Assembly (NCBI RefSeq): GCF_016405905.1
Contig: NZ_JAEFCB010000005.1
Coordinates: 186,001 to 250,000 of the forward strand
Reading direction: 5' to 3'
DNA: 64,000 bases
Source of the DNA: Variovorax sp. IB41
GTDB lineage: Bacteria; Pseudomonadota; Gammaproteobacteria; Burkholderiales; Burkholderiaceae_C
Shown: piece by piece, positions 51,257 to 60,415 of the stretch
Layout of the letters: every line of letters begins with the position of its first letter
Numbering within the stretch: the stretch's first letter is position 1
Notes under the pieces: generated by a model
What the model was told of the DNA's origin: nothing
What the model saw: only the letters and a program-made list of their open reading frames with translations
The model's database searches: none
Position numbers and translations under genes: made by a program

Positions 51257-51844
51257 ATGAAACGTGCGCCTTCGCAATTCGCCAAGCCGACCATCCTGCT
51301 TGCCGCGGCCTTCTTCACGGCGCTGTTTGTCGCCGGCTGCGCCGTGTCGCCGAACGTCACGATCCGGCCGGTGCCGCAGGTCGACCTGCAGCGCTTCGCT
51401 GGCGACTGGTATGTGATCGGGAACATCCCCACGCGGCCTGAGCGCAACGCCTTCAACGCGGTCGAGTCGTACACGCTGCAGCCCGACGGCAAGATCGCCA
51501 CTCGGTTCCGTTACCGCGAAGGCGCGTTCGACGGCGAGCTCAAGACGATGAACCCCGTCGGCACTGTGGTGCCCGGAACCAACAACGCGGTCTGGGGCAT
51601 GCAGTTCGTCTGGCCAATCAAGGCCGAATACGTGATCGTCGACATCGACCGCGATTACCAGCTGACCATCATCGGCCGCAGCGATCGCGACTACGCCTGG
51701 ATCATGGCGCGCACGCCGCAGATCTCCGAGGCGTCCTACCAGATGGCGGTGGCGCGCCTGAAGGAACTGGGCTATTCGGTGGACAACCTGCGCCGTGTGC
51801 CGCAGCGCTGGCCGGAGGCGCCCGCGGCGGGTGCAAGGCCGTAG
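51257..51844 (+). CDS. blc: Bacterial lipocalin (Blc-like lipoprotein)
   Basis: 195 residues. A signal peptide with lipobox VAGC near residue 28 anchors it in the outer membrane. The lipocalin core follows: DLQRFAGDWYVIGNIPTRPE (first conserved GxW block), VESYTLQPDGKIATRFRYRE and DRDYQLTIIGRSDRDYAWIM. Blc-type lipocalins bind lipids or lysophospholipids in the periplasm and help in membrane stress. The ATG at 51257 is chosen because the upstream frame has no signal features. Confidence 0.88.
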   Translation: MKRAPSQFAKPTILLAAAFFTALFVAGCAVSPNVTIRPVPQVDLQRFAGDWYVIGNIPTRPERNAFNAVESYTLQPDGKIATRFRYREGAFDGELKTMNPVGTVVPGTNNAVWGMQFVWPIKAEYVIVDIDRDYQLTIIGRSDRDYAWIMARTPQISEASYQMAVARLKELGYSVDNLRRVPQRWPEAPAAGARP

Positions 51845-51973
51845 CGCCTGACGCGTTCCACGTCGGGCAACCATCTCTGCGCCAGCCTGACTCGTGCGAT
51901 CGGCCGGCGGGCCTGCTGAACGAGTTTTCCAGTCTGGGCGCCCATTCGCCGGTGGGCTGAGAGGGCGCCGCGG

Positions 51974-52354
51974 TCAGCGTTTCTGCGCAGCAGCCTCGCC
52001 CTGCAAGGACCCCTCGATGACGAACGCATGCAGTTCAGCCATCGCGCCCTCGCGAAAGCGCCACACATCGCAGTAAGCGTGGCGCGTGTCCTTGCCCGCT
52101 TCATCCTTCAGCGTGATCTCGCCGAAGGCCGCGACGATGTCGCCCTCCGCGATCAGGCGATGCACCTCGAACTTGGGCGGCGCCTTGTACGCGGTCGCCA
52201 TCCACTGGCGAACGGCCGCTTTGCCGTTGAGCGTTTGCTCGCCCACGAAGGTCCATTGCGTGTCCTCGGTGCAGAGCGCGAGGAACCCTTCGTAGTCGCC
52301 TTGGACGATGGCCGCGTTGGCCTTTTCCAGAATCGCTTTGTTTGCCACTGGCAT
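51974..52354 (-). CDS. SnoaL/NTF2-like protein
   Basis: 126 residues with CAGGAG upstream of the ATG. AILEKANAAIVQGDYEGFLA, LCTEDTQWTFVGEQTLNGKA and YCDVWRFREGAMAELHAFV match SnoaL/ketosteroid isomerase-like proteins. The active-site residues are not certain. It is downstream of and on the same strand as the DAHP synthase, 67 bp away. Confidence 0.85.
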   Translation of the reverse strand: MPVANKAILEKANAAIVQGDYEGFLALCTEDTQWTFVGEQTLNGKAAVRQWMATAYKAPPKFEVHRLIAEGDIVAAFGEITLKDEAGKDTRHAYCDVWRFREGAMAELHAFVIEGSLQGEAAAQKR

Positions 52355-52421
52355 CCGGGACTCTCCTGCGTGCGGCCCGCGTACCCCATGCACCGGTGCC
52401 TCGCAAAAAGAGTAGGCGCCC

Positions 52422-53552
52422 TCAGGCCGGGCGCTTTGTCAGCCGCCGCCGCGTCTTGACCGCAGAAGCCAGTCCCTCGAGCACCGGCACGGTCTGCGCG
52501 AAGCCGATGCACGCATCCGTGATCGAGACGCCGTGCTTGAGCGCCACGCCGGGCTTCAGATCCTGCCGGCCCTCTTCGAGGTGGCTCTCGATCATGAGGC
52601 CCGTGATGCGCCGCTCGCCGCCCGCGATCTGCGCGGCCACGTCCTCGGCCACCACGATCTGGCGCTGGTGCTGCTTGCTGCTGTTGCCGTGCGACACGTC
52701 GATCATCACCTGCGGCCGCAGGCCATTCGCGAGCAGCGCCTGGCAGCTGGATTCGACATCCGCGGCCGAGTAGTTGGGCGCCTTGCCGCCGCGCAGGATG
52801 ACGTGGCAGTCGTCGTTGCCGCGGGTCTCGAAGATCGCGGCCATGCCCATCTTGGTCATGCCCATGAAGGCATGCGGCGCGCGGGCCGCGAGGATGGCGT
52901 CGGCCGCCACCTTGACGCTGCCGTCCGTGCCGTTCTTGAAGCCCACCGGGCAGCTCAGGCCCGAGGCCAGTTGCCGGTGGCTCTGGCTCTCGGTGGTGCG
53001 CGCGCCAATGGCGCCCCAGGCGATGAGGTCGGCGATGAACTGCGGGCTCAGCAGGTCGAGAAACTCGGTGCCGGTCGGCAGGCCCAGCGTGGTGAGTTCG
53101 AGCAGCAGGCGCCGCGCGCGCTCCAGGCCTTCGTTGATCGCGAAGCTGCCGTCCAGGTGCGGGTCGTTGATGTAGCCCTTCCAGCCGACGGTGGTGCGCG
53201 GTTTCTCGAAGTAGGCGCGCATCACGATGAGCACATCGTCCTGCAGCGAGTCGGCCACCTTCTTCAGGCGCTGCGCGTATTCGATGGCCTGGTCGTGGTC
53301 GTGGATGGAGCAGGGGCCGACCACGACCACCAGGCGGTCGTCGCGGCCGTGCAGCACGTCGGCAATGGCCGCGCGGCTGCCCTCGACCAGCGCGAGCGTG
53401 TTGTCGCGCACGGGCACGCGCTCCTGCAGCAGCGCGGGGGTGATGAGGGGGCGAACGGCGCCGATGCGCACGTCGTCGATCCGGGTGGTGTCGAGCGTGC
53501 TGTCGCGGGAGCCGATTTCGGCGTCGTGGAGGGGGTCGTCGAGGCGGGGCAT
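52422..53552 (-). CDS. aroG: 3-Deoxy-7-phosphoheptulonate synthase, class I (AroF/G/H type)
   Basis: 376 residues. VVVVGPCSIHDHDQAIEYAQ, MRAYFEKPRTTVGWKGYIND, LPTGTEFLDLLSPQFIADLI, GFKNGTDGSVKVAADAILAA and MIDVSHGNSSKQHQRQ are the metal, PEP and erythrose-4-phosphate-binding segments. It makes DAHP, the first step of the shikimate pathway. The full length with an N-terminal extension of about 45 residues suggests feedback control by Phe or Tyr, though the specificity cannot be read here. The ATG at 53552 is the best start. Confidence 0.92.
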   Translation of the reverse strand: MPRLDDPLHDAEIGSRDSTLDTTRIDDVRIGAVRPLITPALLQERVPVRDNTLALVEGSRAAIADVLHGRDDRLVVVVGPCSIHDHDQAIEYAQRLKKVADSLQDDVLIVMRAYFEKPRTTVGWKGYINDPHLDGSFAINEGLERARRLLLELTTLGLPTGTEFLDLLSPQFIADLIAWGAIGARTTESQSHRQLASGLSCPVGFKNGTDGSVKVAADAILAARAPHAFMGMTKMGMAAIFETRGNDDCHVILRGGKAPNYSAADVESSCQALLANGLRPQVMIDVSHGNSSKQHQRQIVVAEDVAAQIAGGERRITGLMIESHLEEGRQDLKPGVALKHGVSITDACIGFAQTVPVLEGLASAVKTRRRLTKRPA

Positions 53553-53682
53553 GGTCGTGGCTTTGAATTGGGTTTCGGAGGGCGCTGGTGCGATTGTCCA
53601 CGGCATAGGCCATCCGTCGAATGCACAACGGCCGGGGGCCGTCCTAGCATCCCGGGCACTGCCGCTCTCCTCGACGCCCCAG

Positions 53683-54690
53683 ATGAAAAAGCTCGCCTTC
53701 TTCGCCGCCACGGCCACGCTGGGCCTGGCCGCCTTCGCCGTCTTCGCCGCCTCCGCCGCCGCGCCTGAGAAAGACCACCCCCTCGTCGGCCGCTACGAAG
53801 GCGCGGTGCTCGACGGCACCAAGGTCATGGCCTTCGACGAGGTCGGCCTCATCAAGGAGCCGTTCCAGAACTGGGGCGGGGGCAAGCCCGAGCTGCTCAA
53901 GCTCGAGGGCAAGATCTCGCTCTATCACTACAAGCTGCCCGATGGCCGCTCGACCCTGGAGGTGCAGCGCAACTACGAGTCGAGCCTCAAGGCCAAGGGC
54001 TTCGAGGTGCTCTTCACCTGCGGCACGGCCAACGCCTCCTGCTACAAGAAGCGGCCCAACAGCGTGGACACCAACACGCCCTACGACTTTGCGCTGGCCT
54101 TCGACGACCCCGAGTGGCCGCGGCTGGGCAAGGGCGGCGACTATGTGCGCAATTATTTTTCGGTGAGCGGGCGTTATCTGCTCGCGAAGAAGACGGGCCC
54201 CACGGGCACCGTGTACGCGAGCATCGCGCTGGCCGAGCACAACGCCGATGTCGGCAACCATGCCTTCGTGCGCGTGGTCGAAAGCAAGGCGATGGAGGGC
54301 GACAAGATCGTGTTCGTCGATGCCTCGGCCATGCAGAAGAGCCTGGCCGAGACGGGGCGCATCAACCTCTACGGCATCCTGTTCGACCTGGACAAGGACG
54401 TGATCCGCCCCGAGTCGCAGCCCACGCTCGACGAGATGACCAAGCTCATGCGCAACAACCCGCCCCTGAAGCTCTCGGTGGTGGGGCACACCGATGCGCA
54501 AGGGGAGGCCAGGCACAACGACGATCTCTCCAAGCGCCGCGCGGTCGCGGTGATCGGCGTGCTGGTGAAGGCGGGCGTGGACCCGCGCCGCTTCACCACG
54601 CGCGGCGCGGGTGCGGCCGAGCCGGTGGCGCCGAACGACAACGAGGCGGGGCGGGCGAAGAACCGAAGGGTGGAGCTGATCCGGCTCTGA
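53683..54690 (+). CDS. OmpA-family outer-membrane protein with DUF4892-like N terminus
   Basis: 335 residues. Signal peptide (KLAFFAATATLGLAAFAVFA). The N-terminal domain (HPLVGRYEGAVLDGTKVMAF, LEVQRNYESSLKAKGFEVLF with a Cys pair ending ASCYKK) resembles DUF4892. The C-terminal OmpA domain (about 225-335) binds peptidoglycan: LFDLDKDVIRPESQPTLDEM, VVGHTDAQGE and NRRVELIRL contain the Asp/Arg pair. It probably links the outer membrane to the cell wall. It is divergent from the DAHP synthase gene. Confidence 0.85.
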   Translation: MKKLAFFAATATLGLAAFAVFAASAAAPEKDHPLVGRYEGAVLDGTKVMAFDEVGLIKEPFQNWGGGKPELLKLEGKISLYHYKLPDGRSTLEVQRNYESSLKAKGFEVLFTCGTANASCYKKRPNSVDTNTPYDFALAFDDPEWPRLGKGGDYVRNYFSVSGRYLLAKKTGPTGTVYASIALAEHNADVGNHAFVRVVESKAMEGDKIVFVDASAMQKSLAETGRINLYGILFDLDKDVIRPESQPTLDEMTKLMRNNPPLKLSVVGHTDAQGEARHNDDLSKRRAVAVIGVLVKAGVDPRRFTTRGAGAAEPVAPNDNEAGRAKNRRVELIRL

Positions 54691-54698
54691 GCGCGGGG

Positions 54699-54844
54699 CG
54701 CTTCGACAAGTTCAGCGTGAACGGCATGTCGTTTCGGGCACAACCTAGGTCGATTTGCCAACACCGTTCGAGTTGAGCCAACACCGTTCGGGCTGAGCTT
54801 GTCGAAGCCTTGCGCGGCGCTTCGACAAGCTCAGCGTGAACGGT
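54699..54844. repeat. REP-like palindromic repeats (GCTTCGACAAGCTCAGC type)
   Basis: CGCTTCGACAAGTTCAGCGT at 54699, a partial copy near 54760, and a near-perfect hairpin at 54783-54844. In the hairpin ACCGTTCGGGCTGAGCTTGT pairs with the segment ending ACAAGCTCAGCGTGAACGGT. This palindrome type is common between genes in many proteobacteria and often lies between convergent genes, as here. Confidence 0.85.
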
Positions 54845-54883
54845 TTTGAGGTATCGAGCGCAACCGAAGCCAGCCCTCAGCCC

Positions 54884-55522
54884 TCAGCCCTTCAGCACCG
54901 CGAACGTCGTGGACCAGTTCCCCGGCGCGGTATCGACCAGCGCGTTCAGGTGCGCCTGCAGGCGCTCGGCGATGCCAGCGAGCGTCGTGCCTTCGGCCAG
55001 CGGCTCGTTGCCGCTGATGACGTCGATCCATTCGTCCGCATCTTCGGCGCCTGCTTCTTCCGGCACTTCCCATCCGCCCGCCGCGCCGAGCAGATAGCGC
55101 AGGTGGTATTCGATGGCGAAGCCGGGCTCGACCGTGCCTTCGCGGCGCACGCGCGCAAGCCGCGTGACTGCATCGGCCAGCGCCGTGCTGCTGAACGCGC
55201 GGCTCTCGGGCTCTGATGCGAGCTCGGAGCCTTCGACCGCGTAGCCCGCGAGCTCGCGCCAGTAGGCCTCGTCGTGCATGCCGTCGCGCTGCGCCATGTG
55301 CCGGCTCGCGAAGCGCGCGGCCAGGTCGATGTCGGCGATGAGCGGCGAGAGCACCAGGTCGCTCGCGAAGTCGAAGCCGAAGAAATACATCGTGCCGTCC
55401 AGCGTCACCGCCTCGATGGCGCCGACGTGGCCGTCGCGTCCGGCCAGAGGCAAGGGAACGGCGGGACCGGTCTGGACGGGCGCAGGAGCCGGCGGCTTTT
55501 TCTTCTTGAGGAAATCGAACAT
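54884..55522 (-). CDS. Hypothetical protein, 212 residues, Lys/Pro-rich N terminus
   Basis: MFDFLKKKKPPAPAPVQTGP is followed by a globular domain of strands and helices (GAIEAVTLDGTMYFFGFDFA, DIDLAARFASRHMAQRDGMH, LRYLLGAAGGWEVPEEAG). AAAGGATC precedes the ATG. No export signal or enzyme motif, and I do not recognise the family. It is upstream of the REP-like element and downstream of the Lrp gene on the same strand. Confidence 0.7.
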   Translation of the reverse strand: MFDFLKKKKPPAPAPVQTGPAVPLPLAGRDGHVGAIEAVTLDGTMYFFGFDFASDLVLSPLIADIDLAARFASRHMAQRDGMHDEAYWRELAGYAVEGSELASEPESRAFSSTALADAVTRLARVRREGTVEPGFAIEYHLRYLLGAAGGWEVPEEAGAEDADEWIDVISGNEPLAEGTTLAGIAERLQAHLNALVDTAPGNWSTTFAVLKG

Positions 55523-55568
55523 CCGAAGATCCTTTGGGGGAGTTCAGTTCAAGGCGATGTTCGCATCT

Positions 55569-56063
55569 TCAGATGACGGGCACGCTGGTCTCCTTGAGTA
55601 CCCGAAGCACGAAGTGCGATTTGCTGTGGCGAATGCCGGGGATCTTGTAGAGCTTTTCGCGCAGGAGCCGCTCGTAGTCGCGCGTGTCGCGCACGGCGAT
55701 GCGGATGTAGTAGTCGTAGTCGCCCGAGACGAGATACGCCTCCTGGATCTCTGGAATGGTGGCGAGCACGCGGCCGAAGTCGTAGAGGGTCTCGTCGGTG
55801 TGGCTCTCCAGCGTGACCTGCACGATCACCGAATCGTGATAGCCGAGCTTGGCCGGATCGATGGCGACGGTGTAGCGCTTGATGACGCCGTGGGCCTCCA
55901 GCTTCTTGATGCGCGTCCAGCAACTGGTGGGCGAGAGGCCCACCTCGTTGCCGATTTCCTGCAGGGTCTTGCGCGAGTCGAGCAGCAGCACGCGGAGGAT
56001 GGCCATGTCGATCTTGTCGAAAGATCCTTCTTCGGAAGTGGCGGTTTTCCGATTGGTTTTCAT
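55569..56063 (-). CDS. Lrp/AsnC-family regulator
   Basis: 164 residues. N-terminal HTH (DKIDMAILRVLLLDSRKTLQ, EIGNEVGLSPTSCWTRIKKL) and RAM ligand-binding domain (SVIVQVTLESHTDETLYDFG, EAYLVSGDYDYYIRIAVRDT). Such proteins sense amino acids as octamers. It is divergent from an acetolactate synthase gene with only 65 bp between, so it very probably controls branched-chain amino acid synthesis or its own gene. Confidence 0.92.
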   Translation of the reverse strand: MKTNRKTATSEEGSFDKIDMAILRVLLLDSRKTLQEIGNEVGLSPTSCWTRIKKLEAHGVIKRYTVAIDPAKLGYHDSVIVQVTLESHTDETLYDFGRVLATIPEIQEAYLVSGDYDYYIRIAVRDTRDYERLLREKLYKIPGIRHSKSHFVLRVLKETSVPVI

Positions 56064-56128
56064 AAATTGGACCTAAAGAGCCAAAAGAAAGAAGCAAATT
56101 CTGCCTCAGAAGCGGAAGAATTGACGGC

Positions 56129-57919
56129 ATGAGATTGCTTGATCCAAACCTTCTACCCCTCACGTCTTCCCTGTCCCTTCATCCTGAAGCGCCGCCCCGC
56201 GTGCGCAACGGCGCGGAGGCCCTGCTCGATACGCTGGTCGAGTGCGGCGTCGACACCATCTTCGGCTACCCCGGCGGCGCGGCGCTGCCGCTGTACGACG
56301 CGCTGCACGGCGAGCCGCGCCTTCGCCACGTGCTGGTGCGCCACGAGCAGGCCGCGGTGCATGCGGCCGAGGGCTATGCGCGCAGCACGGGGCGGGTCGG
56401 CGTGGTGCTGGTCACCTCGGGGCCGGGGGTGGGCAACACGATCACGGGGCTGCTCGATGCCATGAGCGATTCGGTGCCGGTGCTGTGCATCAGCGGGCAG
56501 GTGGCCACGGCGGTGATCGGCACGCAGGCCTTCCAGGAGAGCGATGCGCTGGGCATGTCGCGCCCGGTGACCAAGTGGAACCAGCAGGTGCGCGCGGCCG
56601 ACGACGTGCCGGCGCTGGTGCGCCGCGCGCTGGAGATCGCATCGACGGGCCGGCCGGGGCCGGTGCTGCTCGATGTGCCGAAGGACATCCAGTTGATGCG
56701 CCTGGGTGGCGTTTCGACGCCGCTTCGTCCGCTGCGGACCAGCCGCGCGGCGCTGCCGCCCAAGGCGATGCTGCAGCGCGCGGCCGATTTGCTCTCGACC
56801 GCGCGGCGGCCGGTGCTCTATGGCGGCGGCGGGCTCATCAACTCGGGGCCCGCGGCGTGCGAGGCCTTCACGCAACTGGTGCACCGCCTGCATGCGCCGT
56901 GCACGCTCACGCTGATGGGGCTGGGCGCCTTCCCGGCATCGGACGCGAAGTTCATCGGCATGCTGGGCATGCACGGCAACCTGGAAGCCAACCTCGCGAT
57001 GCACGAGGCCGACCTCGTGGTGTGCGTCGGCGCGCGCTTCGACGACCGCGTGACCGGCAAGCTCGACGAGTTCTGCCCGCATGCGCGAAAGATCCACATC
57101 GACATCGACCCGGCGAGCATCAACAAGATCGTGCAGGTCGATGTGCCGATGGTGGGCGACTGCGCGGCGATTCTCGATGCGGTGCTGGCCCTGCTGCCCG
57201 AAGAGGGTTTTGCGCCCGAGCGGCTCGCACCGTGGTGGGCGCGCATCGAGCGTTGGCGCGCCGAAGACTGCCTGAAGTTCGAAGCGCGCGCCGATGCCAT
57301 CCTGCCGCAGCAGCTGATGACGTCGCTGCAGCAGGCCATCGGCAGCACGGGGCGCGACGCGATCGTCTCGACCGACGTGGGCCAGCACCAGATGTGGGCC
57401 GCGCAGTACCTGCGCTTCGACAGCCCGCGGCACTGGCTCACCTCGGGCGGCGCGGGCACGATGGGCTACGGGCTGCCCGCGGCCATCGGCGCGCAGGTCG
57501 GCCACCCCGATGCGCTGTGCGTGTGCGTGAGCGGCGACGCGTCGGTGCTCATGAACATCCAGGAGCTCTCCACGGCCGTGCAGCATCGCGCTGCGGTGAA
57601 GCTCGTGCTCTGCAATAACGGCTACATGGGCATGGTGCGGCAGTGGCAGGAGTTGAACCACGGCAACCGCTTGAGCCACAGCTGGAACGAGGCGCTGCCG
57701 GATTTCGTGGCGCTCGCGAAGGCCTTCGGATGGGGCGCGCGTCGCGTGTCGGACCCGGCCGAGCTCGAAGCCGCGCTGGCCGAGTGCCTGGCGAGCGAAG
57801 GGCCGTTCTTTCTCGACGTGCAGGTGGCGGCGCAGGAGAACTGCTTTCCGATGATGCCGTCGGGGCATGGGCATCACCGGGTGATGCTGGCGAAGGACAG
57901 GTGGTACGAGGAGGCGTGA
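56129..57919 (+). CDS. ilvB: Acetolactate synthase large subunit
   Basis: 596 residues. TPP-dependent enzyme fold: catalytic Glu in [21 protein letters not shown]/central domain with [19 protein letters not shown], and the TPP-Mg motif [16 protein letters not shown]-terminal [20 protein letters not shown] matches biosynthetic acetohydroxyacid synthases, not the catabolic type. It condenses pyruvate with pyruvate or 2-oxobutyrate. No small subunit gene follows, so regulation by IlvH would need the copy elsewhere. The divergent Lrp regulator is its likely control. Confidence 0.88.
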   Translation: MRLLDPNLLPLTSSLSLHPEAPPRVRNGAEALLDTLVECGVDTIFGYPGGAALPLYDALHGEPRLRHVLVRHEQAAVHAAEGYARSTGRVGVVLVTSGPGVGNTITGLLDAMSDSVPVLCISGQVATAVIGTQAFQESDALGMSRPVTKWNQQVRAADDVPALVRRALEIASTGRPGPVLLDVPKDIQLMRLGGVSTPLRPLRTSRAALPPKAMLQRAADLLSTARRPVLYGGGGLINSGPAACEAFTQLVHRLHAPCTLTLMGLGAFPASDAKFIGMLGMHGNLEANLAMHEADLVVCVGARFDDRVTGKLDEFCPHARKIHIDIDPASINKIVQVDVPMVGDCAAILDAVLALLPEEGFAPERLAPWWARIERWRAEDCLKFEARADAILPQQLMTSLQQAIGSTGRDAIVSTDVGQHQMWAAQYLRFDSPRHWLTSGGAGTMGYGLPAAIGAQVGHPDALCVCVSGDASVLMNIQELSTAVQHRAAVKLVLCNNGYMGMVRQWQELNHGNRLSHSWNEALPDFVALAKAFGWGARRVSDPAELEAALAECLASEGPFFLDVQVAAQENCFPMMPSGHGHHRVMLAKDRWYEEA

Positions 57920-57933
57920 TGCATTGCCTTTCT

Positions 57934-58047
57934 CTCTCCCCCGCTGGGGGAGGGCAGGGGTGGGGGCAAGCGGCGTTCGATCAAGCGCTGCGATGCGTTG
58001 GAGGCCGTCGTGCCCCCACCCCAACCCTCCCCCAGAGGGGGAGGGAG
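57934..58047. repeat. Inverted C/G-rich repeat pair
   Basis: CTCCCCCGCTGGGGGAGGG with GCAGGGGTGGGGGCA on the left and TGCCCCCACCCCAACCCTCC with CCCAGAGGGGGAGGGAG on the right. The two halves form inner small hairpins and one long stem over a 40-nt loop. It lies between the convergent acetolactate synthase and antiporter genes. The right arm type (CCCTCCCCC-AGA-GGGGGAGGG) is a common intergenic repeat in related bacteria and may terminate transcription. Confidence 0.8.
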
Positions 58048-58069
58048 CAATGCAGGCAGCGCGCAGGCG

Positions 58070-59629
58070 CTACACGCTCTGCAACCGCACATCGTTCGCC
58101 GGAATGGCATTGAGCTCCGCCCAGTCCATCTCCTCCTCGAGCCGGTGGTACGTGTCGTCCTCGATCTCCCCGCTCTCGCGCAGCACCTCGAGCGCCCGGC
58201 GCTGCGCGCGGATCGCCGTGGCGCGCAGGCGGTCGTGCGCGGTGCGGGCCTGCGGCTCGCGCTCGTCGGCGGCGATGGTCCGCGCGGCGCGGTATTCGTC
58301 GCGCACGGCACCGGCCTCGCCGCCGGGCTCGGCTTCGAGTGCCGAGAGCGCCGCATCCATCATCGCGATGCGCGCGAGCGAAACTTCCTTGTCCTGCGAT
58401 GCGTCGGGCTCGATCTTCAGCGCCCGGATGAGCGGCCCGATGGTGAAGCCCTGGATCACCAGCGTGCCGAGCACCACCGCGAACGCGCTCAGCACGATGA
58501 GGTCGCGCCCCGGAAAATCCGCCGGCAGCGCGAAGGCCGTGGCCATGGTCACCAGCCCGCGCATGCCCGACCAGCCGACCAGAAAGCCGATGCGCTTCGA
58601 AGGAATCGAGATGCCCTTGGGCTTCAACCCCAGCCGGTGCTTCACCGTGCGCATCACCGCCCCGTAGAACATCACCCACGCCACCCGCACCGCGATGACC
58701 AGCGCGAGCACGAGGCCCGCGAACTGCAGCGCATGCACGAGCGCGGGGCCCGAGAGGCGATCCAGAATGCCGCGCGCCTGCAGCCCCATCAAAAAGAACG
58801 CGAGCACGTTGAGCGTGAACACCACCGCGCCCCACACCGCATACGACTGCACGCGGTCGCGCGGCGCGCTGCGGCTGGGTGCGTACTGCCCCAGCTTCAT
58901 GCCGAAGGCGACCACCGAGATGATGGGCGAGAGGTGCAGCCGCTCGGCCACGATCCACGCGGCGAAGGTCATCACGAACTGGAAGATGATGGCCGAGCGC
59001 GTGCCCGCGAAGAGCGGGCCCACGAGCTGCAGGTAGATCTTGCCGAGCAGGAGGCCGGCCACCGCGCCGCCCGGCACCGCGACCAGCAGCATCGGCAGCG
59101 AGCTGGAGATGGGCGCATGCCCGGCGCCCGCGGCCGACACCGCCACGCCGAACACCAGCAGCGCGACCGCGTCGTTGAGCAGGCTCTCGCCGTTGATGAG
59201 CGAGAGCGTGCGCCGCGGAATGCGGAACTGCTGCATCACCGCCGCCGCGGCCACCGCATCGGGCGGCGCGACGATGGCGCCGAGCGTGATGGCCGCGGCG
59301 ATCGGCAGCCCCGCGAAGGCCCAGCCGGCCCAGGCCACCACGGCGGTGGTGAGGAGCACCGCCACCAGCACCAGCGAGACCAGCGGCATCCAGTTGCGGC
59401 GCAGCTCGCGCGGCGAGGTGTCGAAGGCCGAGTCGAGCAGCGCGGGCGCGATGAAGAGCGCGAGCGCCAGGTGCGGATCGAACTGGATGTGCGGCACCCA
59501 CGGCATCGCACCCAGCCCGACGCCGGCCAGCGCCAGCAGCGACGGGTAGGGCAGCGCGAGGCGGCGCGAGAGCTGCAGCAGCAGGCAGGCCGCCACCAGC
59601 ATGAGAAGGACGTTTTCGAAGATGTCCAC
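58070..59629 (-). CDS. CPA1-family Na+(K+)/H+ antiporter
   Basis: 519 residues: about 12 membrane helices in the first 410 residues, then a polar C-terminal tail of about 110 residues. The ND motif region reads SLINGESLLNDAVALLVFG with Asp for ion exchange, and SGMRGLVTMATAFALP is the second conserved segment. It exports Na+ or K+ in exchange for protons in the inner membrane. The tail is a likely regulatory domain. It ends in the C/G-rich repeat region. Confidence 0.9.
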   Translation of the reverse strand: MDIFENVLLMLVAACLLLQLSRRLALPYPSLLALAGVGLGAMPWVPHIQFDPHLALALFIAPALLDSAFDTSPRELRRNWMPLVSLVLVAVLLTTAVVAWAGWAFAGLPIAAAITLGAIVAPPDAVAAAAVMQQFRIPRRTLSLINGESLLNDAVALLVFGVAVSAAGAGHAPISSSLPMLLVAVPGGAVAGLLLGKIYLQLVGPLFAGTRSAIIFQFVMTFAAWIVAERLHLSPIISVVAFGMKLGQYAPSRSAPRDRVQSYAVWGAVVFTLNVLAFFLMGLQARGILDRLSGPALVHALQFAGLVLALVIAVRVAWVMFYGAVMRTVKHRLGLKPKGISIPSKRIGFLVGWSGMRGLVTMATAFALPADFPGRDLIVLSAFAVVLGTLVIQGFTIGPLIRALKIEPDASQDKEVSLARIAMMDAALSALEAEPGGEAGAVRDEYRAARTIAADEREPQARTAHDRLRATAIRAQRRALEVLRESGEIEDDTYHRLEEEMDWAELNAIPANDVRLQSV

Positions 59630-59706
59630 GCGGGCTCCTCAGGTCTTCATGTTGTCCGGCGAATACTAAGAGGAGCCTGCGGGTCAATGGGGGCATTGCG
59701 CAGTTC

Positions 59707-59736
59707 AGGACACATCAGTCCGGAATTTCCTATACT
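59707..59736 (+). promoter_or_regulatory. Candidate sigma-70 promoter of the tetR gene
   Basis: AGGACA (59707-59712), an 18-bp spacer and TATACT (59731-59736). The start codon is 9 bp after the -10 box, so the transcript could be almost leaderless. GGAATTTCC in the spacer is an imperfectly centred inverted repeat (GGAA-T-TTCC). Confidence 0.35.
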
Positions 59737-59744
59737 CCGTGCCC

Positions 59745-60323
59745 ATGGCCCGACCCAAAGCATTCGACCGTGAAACCGCCCTGCAGGGCGCGATCCCTGT
59801 GTTCTCCGACCTCGGCTACGACGGCACCTCCACCGAGGTGCTGCTCAAGGCCATGGGCATCAGCCGCCAGAGCATGTACGACACCTTCGGGGACAAGCGG
59901 AAGCTCTACCTCGAGGCGCTGCAGTACTACGTCGCGGGCAGCGTGGCCGAGCAGATCCGCGTGCTCAATGGCGCGAGTTCGCCGCTCAAGGGCATCGAGG
60001 CGATGCTCAACGCGATGGCCGCCAAGCCGAGCACCGATGCGGAGCCCGGCTGCCTGGGGATCGGCGCCATCTGCGAGTTCGGCCGCTCGGATGCGGAGGT
60101 GTCGCTGCTCACCGATACGGCAGGGCGCACCTTGCTCTCGGCCATCGAGCGGCGCATTGCCGAGGCGAAGGCGGCGGGCGACATCGGCAAGGCGGTGGAC
60201 ACGCGGGATGCCGCGCAGTTCGTGTCGGCCACGCTTTCGGGGCTGAAGATCGCGGCGCGTGGCGGTGCCTCGGCCGAGACGCTGCGCGGCGTGGTGAAGG
60301 TGGCGGTTCGCAGCCTCAAATAG
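59745..60323 (+). CDS. TetR-family repressor
   Basis: 192 residues. The HTH (GYDGTSTEVLLKAMGISRQS, MYDTFGDKRKLYLEALQYYV) is at residues 25-60; the C-terminal ligand domain contains ADAEPGCLGIGAICEFGRSD, typical of the class with Cys near the pocket (TetR_C). ATG at 59745. An intrinsic terminator follows the gene and a palindrome lies just before the next gene, an SDR, which it likely represses. Confidence 0.92.
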   Translation: MARPKAFDRETALQGAIPVFSDLGYDGTSTEVLLKAMGISRQSMYDTFGDKRKLYLEALQYYVAGSVAEQIRVLNGASSPLKGIEAMLNAMAAKPSTDAEPGCLGIGAICEFGRSDAEVSLLTDTAGRTLLSAIERRIAEAKAAGDIGKAVDTRDAAQFVSATLSGLKIAARGGASAETLRGVVKVAVRSLK

Positions 60324-60346
60324 GCGGCGGGCGGGCAGATCAAGGA

Positions 60347-60369
60347 GCGCCCTTATGGGCGCATTTTTT
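60347..60369 (+). terminator. Intrinsic terminator after tetR
   Basis: GCGCCC-TTAT-GGGCGC stem-loop followed by ATTTTTTGG: a perfect 6-bp stem, 4-nt loop and six T. It separates the tetR transcript from the SDR gene. Confidence 0.85.
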
Positions 60370-60380
60370 GGCTCTATTCT

Positions 60381-60394
60381 GGATCGAACGATCC
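60381..60394. promoter_or_regulatory. Palindromic operator before the SDR gene
   Basis: GGATCGAACGATCC is a perfect inverted repeat (6-bp arms, AA centre) just downstream of a possible -10 (TATTCT, 60375-60380) and 22 bp upstream of the SDR start codon. It is the likely site of the adjacent TetR repressor. Confidence 0.6.
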
Positions 60395-60415
60395 GCTAAA
60401 AAAGGACGAAACATC

